Shown here in pieces: positions 7,395 to 14,953 of a stretch of 35,440 bases of DNA (positions within the stretch are counted from its first letter, which is position 1; the number at the start of each line of letters is the position of its first letter). Below the pieces are notes generated by a model that was not told the origin of the DNA, did not search any database, and saw only the letters and a program-made list of their open reading frames with translations. This stretch comes from Deltaproteobacteria bacterium. Its GTDB lineage: Bacteria; Bdellovibrionota_C; UBA2361; SZUA-149; JADLFC01. Both the position numbers and the translations under genes were made by a program. Where the stretch lies: the NCBI GenBank assembly GCA_020845775.1, contig JADLFC010000105.1, forward strand, positions 1 through 35,440. The letters are read 5' to 3'.

Positions 7395-9890
7395 ATGCCA
7401 CTCACCAACACCATAGACATGTCTCCTGAAATGGCTCGAGTAATGGAAGAGCACACAAAGCAAGAGGAAAATACGTCTGATACTTCGCCGAAAATTCCTG
7501 ACGTTCTTCCCATACTACCGGTACGAGATATTGTAATCTTCCCAATGACGATTGCGCCAATAATTATTGGACAACCCAAATCGATCCGCTTACTCGAAGA
7601 AGTGTCGATGAAGGATCGCCTATTTGGCCTCGTCTCGGCAAAATCGACTTCTACAGAGGATCTAAAATCGGCCGATTTATATAGCGTTGGGACACTTGCT
7701 AGAATTTTCAAGCTAATAAAAAGTCCTGACGGCACATTGCGCGTGCTCATTCAAGGGATTGAGCGGATTCGCGTTGACGAATGGATGGAAGATGAACCCT
7801 ATCTAAAAGCAAAAGTGTCCAAACATCCTGAAATACTTTCAAGCGCTGACGACATCGAAGCCGAGGCGATGGCGCGTAGTTTGGCTGCGCTTTTTGCCAA
7901 ACTTGCTGGCCTAGTACCACATCTCTCTAGCGAAGAAGCGCTTACCGCAGTAGATGTTTCGGACTCGCGCAGACTGGTATATTTAGTAGCAAGTAGCATT
8001 CAAATGGGCGTTGAGGAAGCTCAAGAAATTTTAGAACTCGATTCCATTGCCGAAAAAATTCGCCGCTTATCCACTCGCCTAAGCCATGAGATGGAAGTGG
8101 TAGAGTTGGGACAGAAAATCCAATCGCAAGCTAGGTCTGAAATTGAGAAAACTCAGCGCGAGTATTTACTGCGCGAGCAGCTAAAGGCCATTCAGCGCGA
8201 ACTCGGCGAAAAGGATGAGTTGCAGGTAATAGTTGAGGAATACCGAGAAAAAATTGCCAAGGCGAACATGCCCGAGGAAGCCAATAAGGAGGCACTGCGC
8301 GAACTAAGTCGCCTCGAAAAACTTCCATCTGCGGCTGCCGAATATAGCGTCATTCAGACTTATCTCGATTGGATGATTTCCTTACCATGGTCGAGCACTA
8401 CTGACGACGTTTTACAAATCGCCCATGCCCGCCAAGTATTAGACGAAGACCACTATGACTTAGAAAAAGTTAAGGAGCGCATTTTAGAGTATTTAGCAGT
8501 GCGCAAGTTGCGCCAAGACCGTGCAAAGGAGTCAAATGCAAGCACCGCCACAGACGAGCCAGTTTCTTTGCTAACTCGCCCAGAAAGAAAAGGAGCAATT
8601 CTTTGCTTCGTCGGTCCCCCGGGTGTTGGAAAGACATCGCTAGGCTTATCTATCGCCCGGGCTATGGGCAGAAAGTTTACGCGCATGAGCTTAGGTGGCA
8701 TGCGCGATGAAGCAGAGATTCGGGGCCATCGGCGCACATATATTGGAGCCATGCCAGGCCGCATCATTGAGGCGCTTCATCGCGTAAACTCTAAAAATCC
8801 GGTCATAATGCTGGATGAGGTGGATAAAATTGGTTCCGACTGGCGAGGCGATCCGTCTAGTGCATTGCTCGAGGTATTAGACCCTGAGCAAAATCGAGAT
8901 TTTAGAGATCACTATTTGGACGTTCCCTTCGATCTTAGCGAAGTCATGTTTATTACGACGGCAAATATATTAGATACAATTCCTTCACCTCTTCGCGATC
9001 GCATGGAGGTGTTAGAGCTTTCCGGCTACATTGAAGAAGAGAAGCTGCACATCGCCACCAAATACATCATTCCCCGACAAGTTAAGGAGAACGGATTACA
9101 CGCCGAAGAAGTTGTTATTTCGGACGAAGCCATTCGGGCAGTTATTCGCGACTACACGCGCGAAGCTGGAGTGCGCGAATTAGAGCGCCAAATTGGCGCT
9201 ATTTGCAGAAAGATTGCAACTGCGGTAGCGGAAGGCAGAGATGAGCGAAAAATTATCGATTGTGCAAACCTTGCTGATTATCTTGGCAAGCAGCGATATT
9301 TTTTCGAAGCTGCCGAGCGAACAGAGTTCCCTGGAGTGGCTACGGGTTTAGCAATGACGAGCGTTGGTGGTGACATCATTTTTATAGAGGCAACTCGCAT
9401 GCCTGGAAAAGGTGGTTTAGTGCTTACAGGCCAACTGGACGATGTCATGAAGGAGTCTGCACAAATTGCTCTAAGTTACGTGAGATCCCAGGCAGACGTT
9501 TTAGGACTTGAGCCAGGCTTTAGTGAAAAAAACGATATTCACATTCACGTCCCCGCAGGTGCTGTTCCTAAGGACGGCCCATCGGCGGGAATTACTATAG
9601 CTACAGCCTTAGCTTCACTTTTAACCAATCGCTGTGTTCGCCGAGGAGTGTGCATGACCGGCGAAATTACTCTACGCGGGAAAGTCCTTCCAGTTGGCGG
9701 CATTAAGGAAAAAGTTTTAGCAGCTCATAGGGCGGGTTTAGATACCGTCATTTTGCCTAAGCGAAACGAGAAGGATTTGGAGGATTTGCCCTCCAAAGTA
9801 CGAGAGGAGCTACGATTTGTTTTGGTGGACGAAGTTGTGGAGGTTTTTAAGAATTCTTTTGACGGAGATATTTTCCACAACTCTCGCTAG
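7395..9890 (+). CDS. lon: ATP-dependent protease Lon (LonA)
   Basis: 831 residues, typical of LonA. Order: N-terminal substrate-binding domain ([15 protein letters not shown] near 41), coiled-coil helices (about 235-310), AAA+ module with Walker A GPPGVGKT at 407-414 and Walker [12 protein letters not shown], then the peptidase domain with catalytic Ser730 in KDGPSAGIT and Lys773 in GGIKEK. It degrades misfolded and regulatory proteins in the cytoplasm. A stretch of roughly 20 residues (about 377-399, Ser/Thr/Glu-rich) interrupts the conserved join just before Walker A. The ATG at 7395 lacks a clear Shine-Dalgarno; Met9 is an alternative. It follows hsp20 and precedes a small secreted-peptide gene. 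Confidence 0.97.
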   Translation: MPLTNTIDMSPEMARVMEEHTKQEENTSDTSPKIPDVLPILPVRDIVIFPMTIAPIIIGQPKSIRLLEEVSMKDRLFGLVSAKSTSTEDLKSADLYSVGTLARIFKLIKSPDGTLRVLIQGIERIRVDEWMEDEPYLKAKVSKHPEILSSADDIEAEAMARSLAALFAKLAGLVPHLSSEEALTAVDVSDSRRLVYLVASSIQMGVEEAQEILELDSIAEKIRRLSTRLSHEMEVVELGQKIQSQARSEIEKTQREYLLREQLKAIQRELGEKDELQVIVEEYREKIAKANMPEEANKEALRELSRLEKLPSAAAEYSVIQTYLDWMISLPWSSTTDDVLQIAHARQVLDEDHYDLEKVKERILEYLAVRKLRQDRAKESNASTATDEPVSLLTRPERKGAILCFVGPPGVGKTSLGLSIARAMGRKFTRMSLGGMRDEAEIRGHRRTYIGAMPGRIIEALHRVNSKNPVIMLDEVDKIGSDWRGDPSSALLEVLDPEQNRDFRDHYLDVPFDLSEVMFITTANILDTIPSPLRDRMEVLELSGYIEEEKLHIATKYIIPRQVKENGLHAEEVVISDEAIRAVIRDYTREAGVRELERQIGAICRKIATAVAEGRDERKIIDCANLADYLGKQRYFFEAAERTEFPGVATGLAMTSVGGDIIFIEATRMPGKGGLVLTGQLDDVMKESAQIALSYVRSQADVLGLEPGFSEKNDIHIHVPAGAVPKDGPSAGITIATALASLLTNRCVRRGVCMTGEITLRGKVLPVGGIKEKVLAAHRAGLDTVILPKRNEKDLEDLPSKVREELRFVLVDEVVEVFKNSFDGDIFHNSR

Positions 9891-9952
9891 TGCTAGAGTG
9901 AGGATTACGAAAAGTAGTAAAATGCTAACAATCTTCAAGCGGAGGAGTTTTT

Positions 9953-10249
9953 ATGATGAATAAGAAAGTATTGTTCACCGTTATATTTGCTGGAGCCATA
10001 GCTTTCCAACTAGGTTCAGGCGCAGGAAGCGCTAGTGCGGTTCCAGAAACGCCTGAAAAATGGGAAAAGTGCGCTGGCGTCTCAAAAGCAGGAAAGAACG
10101 ATTGCGGTTCTATAGACAAGAGTCACGATTGTGGTGGTTTGGCAAAGAAGGACAACGACCCTAACGAGTGGGTTTTCGTTCCAGAAGGAACATGTGAAAA
10201 ACTTGGCGGGAAAGTTGTTGAAGTAGTTCCAGCTAAAGCGAAGGAATAA
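9953..10249 (+). CDS. DUF2282 / BufA1-type cysteine peptide precursor (bufferin-like), orphan
   Basis: 98 residues starting MMNKK behind a strong GGAGGAG. Residues 1-29 are a Sec signal peptide ending ASA-VP. The mature part has four cysteines (40, 51, 60, 81) in the pattern EKCAGVSKAGKNDC, SHDCGGLAKKDNDPNEW and GTCEKLGG, which is the DUF2282 signature. Members are precursors of bufferins, metal-binding ribosomal peptides whose cysteines are modified by a DUF692 enzyme (BufB) with a DUF2063 partner (BufC). Neither partner is in this window, so modification is uncertain. A strong hairpin terminator follows directly. A role in copper or metal stress is inferred from family knowledge only. Confidence 0.85.
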   Translation: MMNKKVLFTVIFAGAIAFQLGSGAGSASAVPETPEKWEKCAGVSKAGKNDCGSIDKSHDCGGLAKKDNDPNEWVFVPEGTCEKLGGKVVEVVPAKAKE

Positions 10250-10257
10250 TCATTATC

Positions 10258-10301
10258 AAAACGAGTGTTAAAAACTGTTATTGTTTTCCAACACTCGTTT
10301 T
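10258..10301. terminator. 12-bp stem hairpin between bufferin-like gene and waaA
   Basis: AAAACGAGTGTT at 10258-10269 pairs perfectly with 10290-10301, giving a stem with A's at the 5' foot and T's at the 3' foot on both strands. The 20-base loop lies in the last codons of waaA. It can terminate both convergent genes. Confidence 0.8.
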
Positions 10302-11554
10302 GCCACTCGCTCTGTTGCGCCTAAGTTCGATTTCCATACCTCGTAGCCGGCAGTGCCAATTTGTTGTCTAGTCTCTGAATCGGCCAGTAATTCGTGCAAT
10401 TTTTCCTCTAGTTCTTCCAAGTTCCTCACTTCCACTATTCCGTTACGAGCTTTCATCTGCTGCACCACATCGGCAACGTTGCTAGCATAGGGCCCAACGA
10501 CGACTGGACAACTGTGAGCCGCTGGTTCCAAGGGATTGTGTCCACCAATATCCACTAATGTTCCGCCCACGAAAGCTACATCTGCTAGTGCATACGCAAG
10601 CGCGAGCTCACCCAAACTATCGAGCAATACGACTTGCGCTTCTTTGGACTGCGAACCGAGACTACGGCGGCGGAATTTAATTGCATCTTTTTCTAGCACC
10701 TGCGCTACTCTTTCAAACTGCTCTGGATGCCGTGGGGCGATGATCATATGTAAAGCCGGGAAACATTTTAGTAGACTTTTGTACGCTTGAATCACTATTT
10801 CGTCTTCTCCTGGACGCACGCTTCCCGCTACAAAACAAAGCTCCTCACCTTTAAGCCCAATATCTCGCCTAAACTCTACTAATTTTTTTTCATCTACCAC
10901 TTCGCCCTTATCGTATTTTGTCGACCCAGTAATGGCGATTTTCGACTTATCCACCCCCAGTGCTAAAAACCTTTGATAATCGAGTCCACTTTGCACCATT
11001 AGCGCGCTAAACTCGGCTAAGACGACGCGAAAAAACCAACGAAATTTTAGATACCAAGGAAAGGAATAATCGGAGATTCTGCCATTAACTAAAACTATTG
11101 GAATCCTTTTTTTTGCCAACTCAAAAAAAAGAGCCGGCCAAATTTCAGTTTCGGCAATGACTACTAGAGTCGGATTTATATTTTTTACAAATCGCTTAAC
11201 CACCAGTGGATGATCCAAGGGCAGTATAAATGTTTCGCACGGCAATTTCCGCCTTATTACTTCCTCTTGGCCAGTTATCGATGCAGTAGAAATAACAATC
11301 CTAGTCTTAGCATCTTTGCTTTCCATCAGCCTAGTAATCACCGGCGCTATACCTGCAACCTCCCCTACCGAGGCAGCATGAAACCAAACCACTCGCTTTT
11401 CCTTCCCGACGAGCTCCTTAAAATCGACTCCCCAACCCAGGCGTTTTTTCAAACTAGCGCGCCAACGAGGTTTAGAGCACGTGAGCAAGACGATTAACGG
11501 CAGCCCCAGCCAAGCGAGAAGATAATAAAAACATTTTACAAACTTTCTATTCAC
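10268..11554 (-). CDS. waaA: Kdo transferase WaaA (KdtA)
   Basis: 428 residues, the usual length for 3-deoxy-D-manno-octulosonic acid transferase, which adds Kdo from CMP-Kdo to the lipid A precursor at the inner membrane. It has an N-terminal membrane anchor (about 8-26, YYLLAWLGLPLIVLL). The catalytic-base region is WFHAASVGE with Glu65, and the family motifs AETEIWPALF and GGHNPLEPA are present. It starts at GTG with no clear Shine-Dalgarno. It stands apart from the lpx cluster at 25-27 kb and is flanked by unrelated genes. Whether it transfers one or more Kdo residues cannot be told. Confidence 0.95.
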   Translation of the reverse strand: MNRKFVKCFYYLLAWLGLPLIVLLTCSKPRWRASLKKRLGWGVDFKELVGKEKRVVWFHAASVGEVAGIAPVITRLMESKDAKTRIVISTASITGQEEVIRRKLPCETFILPLDHPLVVKRFVKNINPTLVVIAETEIWPALFFELAKKRIPIVLVNGRISDYSFPWYLKFRWFFRVVLAEFSALMVQSGLDYQRFLALGVDKSKIAITGSTKYDKGEVVDEKKLVEFRRDIGLKGEELCFVAGSVRPGEDEIVIQAYKSLLKCFPALHMIIAPRHPEQFERVAQVLEKDAIKFRRRSLGSQSKEAQVVLLDSLGELALAYALADVAFVGGTLVDIGGHNPLEPAAHSCPVVVGPYASNVADVVQQMKARNGIVEVRNLEELEEKLHELLADSETRQQIGTAGYEVWKSNLGATERVAKRVLENNNSF

Positions 11555-11597
11555 AAGCAGTTACTATAATGTAAAATTTGCTCTTGAGAGAGAATAT

Positions 11598-11729
11598 ATG
11601 AAACGTTACGAGGAAAAGGAACTACAGAAGTCAGAGAAGAATGAGAAATCTATCATGCGCTCCTCGGCGGTGGAATACCACTCAAATTACCCCACTCAAA
11701 TTACCCTCGGAGCTAGTGGGATAGTTTAA
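11598..11729 (+). CDS. possible 43-aa small protein
   Basis: An ATG behind GAGAGAGA opens a 43-codon frame ending in TAA. The predicted peptide is highly charged at the N-terminus (MKRYEEKELQKSEKNEK) with no membrane segment. A 14-base tandem duplication (11678-11706) lies inside it; since 14 is not a multiple of three, copy changes would alter the frame, which argues against strong conservation. No family recognised. Confidence 0.25.
   Translation: MKRYEEKELQKSEKNEKSIMRSSAVEYHSNYPTQITLGASGIV
11678..11706. repeat. 14-bp tandem duplication
   Basis: CCACTCAAATTACC occurs twice head to tail (11678-11691 and 11692-11705) with one further matching base. It looks like a slippage duplication in the gap between waaA and the orphan receiver gene. 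Confidence 0.8.
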
Positions 11730-11806
11730 CTCGCTAAAAGCTAGCTTACATACATACTTGAAATCATTGGCGCTAATTCTAAACTCTAATTGGCGAATCT
11801 CGCACA

Positions 11807-11841
11807 TCTAGGTTGACAAATCCCTAGACTTAACGTTGGAT
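11807..11841 (+). promoter_or_regulatory. candidate promoter with dyad around the -35 box
   Basis: A perfect TTGACA (11813-11818) is followed after 17 bases by TTGGAT (11836-11841), a poor -10. TCTAGG (11807-11812) and CCTAGA (11823-11828) form a 6+6 dyad exactly bracketing the -35, as an operator would. It points to the receiver gene whose start is at 11904. Confidence 0.35.
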
Positions 11842-11903
11842 GAGAGTTATTTAAGGGCGTGTTTTTGGACATGCCATTTACTTTCCCTAGCTTTGGGTAA
11901 AAA

Positions 11904-12296
11904 TTGAACACAGCCGCTAAAAACATCTTAATTATCGATGACGATATAACTTCTCTCGATATTGTTTCCTTTCTCATTGAAGAAAATGGCTACAATGTAA
12001 CCCGCTGCACGGATGGTAGAAGCGCTATCGAATACGTAAAGTCTACTAAGCCAGATTTAATAATCGTTGACCTCATGATGCCATTTCTTAATGGCACAGA
12101 GACAGTTAAGCAGATTAGGCAACTCGAAAGAGGCAATGCTCCCATAATAGTGTTTACGGCAATTGACGACTCTAGCATGCACGCAGACGCCCTAGCCGCC
12201 GGATGCGACAAAGTCCTTACAAAACCCTGCAATTCCAAGAAACTTATTGAAATTATTCAATATTTTCTAATAAAAACCTCTACGCCTCACTGTTAA
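11904..12296 (+). CDS. orphan single-domain response regulator
   Basis: 130 residues, a single receiver domain beginning NILIIDDD. It has the acidic triad DDD (12-14), the phosphoacceptor Asp in IIVDLMMP near residue 57, Thr in VFTA and Lys in LTKP. No output domain follows. The start appears to be TTG at 11904; no ATG or GTG is available near the N-terminus. The receiver is closer to the PilG/SpoIIAA-associated and NtrC-type receivers than to CheY of this window (TA rather than TAE, shorter C-terminus). No kinase is adjacent, so partner and output are unknown. Confidence 0.88.
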   Translation: MNTAAKNILIIDDDITSLDIVSFLIEENGYNVTRCTDGRSAIEYVKSTKPDLIIVDLMMPFLNGTETVKQIRQLERGNAPIIVFTAIDDSSMHADALAAGCDKVLTKPCNSKKLIEIIQYFLIKTSTPHC

Positions 12297-12929
12297 CATC
12301 GCGCTCTAATTCCTGAAACAAGAGCTTTTGGATTGGCATCTAGCAATTAATAGGTTATAAGCAATTGAGTTTGGGAATTTTCGTCCCAAATGAAAGACTA
12401 ATAGATTAAGCGTTTTGCTGAATCTATTCAATATAGATTTACACTATGAATCTTATTGGCCTGGGAAGCGAAGAGGAATTTTTTTCGTTTTTTAAAGCAT
12501 TCCTGGCCAATAAATGTAGAGGATTAATGTAGAAGGCGTAATTGCCTTAAATAAGGCGATTTTTAGCGCGTTAGGTGTGTGTAACTAAGCGGAAGTAGAC
12601 AACTAAATTGTTGATATTATGCACCAAATAAATAAACGGCGCGACATCTCTCCTGGAAGAGATGCTAGCGGTCTATCCTTAAAGAATTTTTGCAACACTA
12701 AGGCACTAGTTTGTCTTTGCAAAGGCAAGGGTGGATTATTATTTAACGTAAACAATTTAGCGACTATTTTTCAACTTAGAAGTTTTCAGTCGGTCATCAG
12801 GAACTACATCAGAACATGAGTTTATTATTATCGATGCTTATTGACTATCCATACTTGTTGACCTGACCTGAAACACTGAAACGACACCAATAGCGTTACG
12901 CGCCAAGATACTTTACTTATTTACAAGGC
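12297..12929. other. gene-poor region with several inverted repeats; possible structured RNA
   Basis: 633 bases without a convincing gene. From left to right: hairpin TTTGGGA / TCCCAAA (12370-12376 with 12384-12390); three mutually complementary arms, AATAGATT (12400-12407), AATCTATT (12421-12428) and ATAGATT (12433-12439), that allow alternative pairings; a longer stem of 12455-12466 with 12500-12511 (ATTGGCC / GGCCAAT core); an intrinsic terminator at 12541-12564; then AT-rich sequence to the RNase gene leader. Two ORFs here (28 and 66 codons) lack ribosome binding sites. Confidence 0.5.
12541..12564 (+). terminator. intrinsic terminator without an obvious upstream gene
   Basis: ATTGCCTT at 12541-12548 pairs with AAGGCGAT at 12553-12560 (8 pairs, one G-T) over a 4-base loop and is followed by T's to 12564. 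It lies 245 bases past the end of the receiver gene, so it ends either a long 3' untranslated region or a separate small RNA. Confidence 0.65.
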
Positions 12930-12938
12930 GTGCGTAAC
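12895..12938 (+). promoter_or_regulatory. hairpin leader directly before the RNase E/G start
   Basis: GTTACGC at 12895-12901 pairs with GCGTAAC at 12932-12938, and GCC at 12902-12904 continues with GGC at 12927-12929, leaving two bulged bases. The stem ends one base before ATG 12939 and includes part of the AAGG ribosome binding site. This could control translation of the RNase, perhaps through cleavage by the enzyme itself, as known for enterobacterial rne leaders. Confidence 0.5.
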
Positions 12939-14798
12939 ATGACCAAAAGAATGCTAATCAATGCGGTGCACAAAGAAGAGTGCCGCATTGCGATAGTCGA
13001 AGATAATCAATTACTGGAATACGAAGTTGAGCGAGGAGATTCCGATCAGCTTAGAGGCAATGTCTACAAGGCGCAAATAACTCGGATAGAACCGAGCCTT
13101 CAGGCAGCTTTCTTAGATATCGGAGCGGAGCGAAACGGATTCCTTCAAATAAACGACATAAACCCCTCGTACTTTAGGAATTGGCCACCTGAAAACCCAC
13201 ACGCTGGTAAAAACGGAAGGGCAATTATTCAGGAAGTCTTGCAGGCAAATCAAGAATTAGTCGTGCAAGTTGTAAAAGAAGGCCGCGACACCAAGGGCGC
13301 GACGCTTACGACGAATATTTCGCTTCCTGGAAGATATCTCGTTCTAATGATTGGAAGTCAGCGCGGCGGAGTATCTCGCAAAATTATCGACGAGGGGCAG
13401 CGCTCCCGTTTGCGTCAAGCAGTCGAGAAGCTTCGGTTTCCGGCAGGAATGGGCGTCATCGTACGCACAGCCGGCATTAACAAGACCTATGGCGAACTAC
13501 AACGAGATCTCGACCGCCTGCTAGATATGTGGTTCGAAATAGTTCAAACGAGCTTTGATGCCTCTTGCCCACATCTTCTATACGAAGAAAGCAACTTGGC
13601 TATTAGGACTATAAGAGACTTCCTCACTTCAGATATAGAAGAAATCCTCATCGACGATTTTAAAACTCACGAAGACGTGCAGCGATTTATTCAGCAAACC
13701 ATGCCGGAGAATAAATCTCGGGTAATATATTACAACAAACCACAGCCACTCTTTGGAAGTTTTGATCTAGATCGACAGATCGACACTATTAACCTACCAG
13801 AAGTCATTCTACAATCAGGCGGCTCCATCGTCATAAACATTACGGAAGCAATAGTAGCTATAGATGTAAACTCCGGCCGCTCTACCAGCCAGGCGGATGT
13901 TGAGGAAACAGCTTTTAATACCAACAAAGAAGCTTCGCGCGAAATTGCTCGCCAGTTAAGACTAAGAGACATTGGCGGCCTAATCGTCATTGATTTTATC
14001 GACATGTGGGATCGGAAACACCGACAGTTAGTCGAAAAGTGCCTGCGCGATGCTCTCCGCAATGACAAAGCGAAAATCGAAGTTGGGCGAATTTCTAAAT
14101 TTGGCTTACTAGAAATGTCGAGACAGAGGCTAAAAGCTTCGCTCATTAGCCAAAGCCACGTGGCCTGTCCGCAGTGCAAGGGAAGAGGTCGCGTGAGGTC
14201 GGCAGAGGCAACAGCTCTCGAAGTTTTGCGAAAGATTCAATCGGCCGTATTCGCCGGTGGTATTAGTACGGTTCGCGTCAGGATGGCACCTGCCCCTGGG
14301 CTTTACCTTCTAAACCACAAACGCGCTATCTTATCCCACATAGAACAGCATACGGGAGCCGAGGTTTTGGTTTACGCTGATGGTCGTTTAAAGTCCGAAG
14401 AATACGAACTCGAACTAGACAGGAAGAAGCAAGGAGATTTTGGCTCATCATACGACAGCGCGAACCTTAGGCCATCGAGCCCGAGCAGCGCCCCCTCGGA
14501 TAGTAGCAATCAAGACGCACAGCGCAGAAAAGGCGACAGGAATTACAACAATAGAAGAAATAGAAACAAAAAATATAAGACCGAAGAGCACAGAACAACA
14601 GATAGCGAACAGCCAACGGACAACAGGCGATCCCAAAACAAAAGGAGAAGGCGGAGGAAGCAAAAGCCAAACGACAGGCCTATCGCTGAAAAAACGCTTA
14701 ATGCACAAAGCGATAGCTTGCCCGAAACTGAATCGCGCCCGCCATCTTCAGAGTCATCGATCTCAAATAAAGAGACCCCACCTGAGTTAGATTTGTAA
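12939..14798 (+). CDS. ribonuclease E/G family endoribonuclease
   Basis: 619 residues from ATG 12939 (GTG 12930 would add three, but AAGG is better spaced for the ATG). The N-terminus MTKRMLINAVHKEECRIAIVE and an S1 domain (about 35-120) match the RNase E/G family. Metal-binding aspartates are in AIDVNSGRS (Asp309) and VIDFIDM (Asp352), and the zinc-link cysteines in CPQCKGRG (410, 413). Residues about 495-619 form a disordered tail full of Arg, Lys and Asn, then Ser/Pro/Glu, likely an RNA- or protein-binding scaffold. The length lies between RNase G (about 490) and E. coli RNase E (1061), so I leave the symbol open. It acts in mRNA decay and rRNA maturation. Confidence 0.93.
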   Translation: MTKRMLINAVHKEECRIAIVEDNQLLEYEVERGDSDQLRGNVYKAQITRIEPSLQAAFLDIGAERNGFLQINDINPSYFRNWPPENPHAGKNGRAIIQEVLQANQELVVQVVKEGRDTKGATLTTNISLPGRYLVLMIGSQRGGVSRKIIDEGQRSRLRQAVEKLRFPAGMGVIVRTAGINKTYGELQRDLDRLLDMWFEIVQTSFDASCPHLLYEESNLAIRTIRDFLTSDIEEILIDDFKTHEDVQRFIQQTMPENKSRVIYYNKPQPLFGSFDLDRQIDTINLPEVILQSGGSIVINITEAIVAIDVNSGRSTSQADVEETAFNTNKEASREIARQLRLRDIGGLIVIDFIDMWDRKHRQLVEKCLRDALRNDKAKIEVGRISKFGLLEMSRQRLKASLISQSHVACPQCKGRGRVRSAEATALEVLRKIQSAVFAGGISTVRVRMAPAPGLYLLNHKRAILSHIEQHTGAEVLVYADGRLKSEEYELELDRKKQGDFGSSYDSANLRPSSPSSAPSDSSNQDAQRRKGDRNYNNRRNRNKKYKTEEHRTTDSEQPTDNRRSQNKRRRRRKQKPNDRPIAEKTLNAQSDSLPETESRPPSSESSISNKETPPELDL

Positions 14799-14880
14799 AA
14801 ATCGAGCTTAAACGACTTAGGGAGGAGAACTGAGGCACGCCTATTAAATTTATTTGCACGGGCATCTCTTTTAGGCCTTG

Positions 14881-14937
14881 AAAGGTTCTTATCCTAGTGC
14901 TAGCTTTAACTAACTTGACGCTAGGATATGTTCCTTT
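14881..14937 (+). promoter_or_regulatory. long stem-loop between RNase gene and GAF gene
   Basis: AAAGG (14881-14885) pairs with CCTTT (14933-14937) and, after a 4x4 internal loop, TATCCTAGTG (14890-14899) pairs with CGCTAGGATA (14919-14928). The structure ends 16 bases before the next ATG and lacks a T-tract. It could be a transcript-end or a leader structure. Confidence 0.45.
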
Positions 14938-14953
14938 AAAGGCAGCTTAATCG

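Noticed and set aside
12446-12532. 28-codon ORF (MNLIGLGSEEEF...) inside the structured region
   Set aside because: It lies across the arms of a stem and has no Shine-Dalgarno; the base pairing explains the sequence better.
12619-12819. 66-codon ORF between the orphan receiver and RNase genes
   Set aside because: No ribosome binding site, no recognisable domain, and an irregular composition; probably chance in an AT-rich gap.
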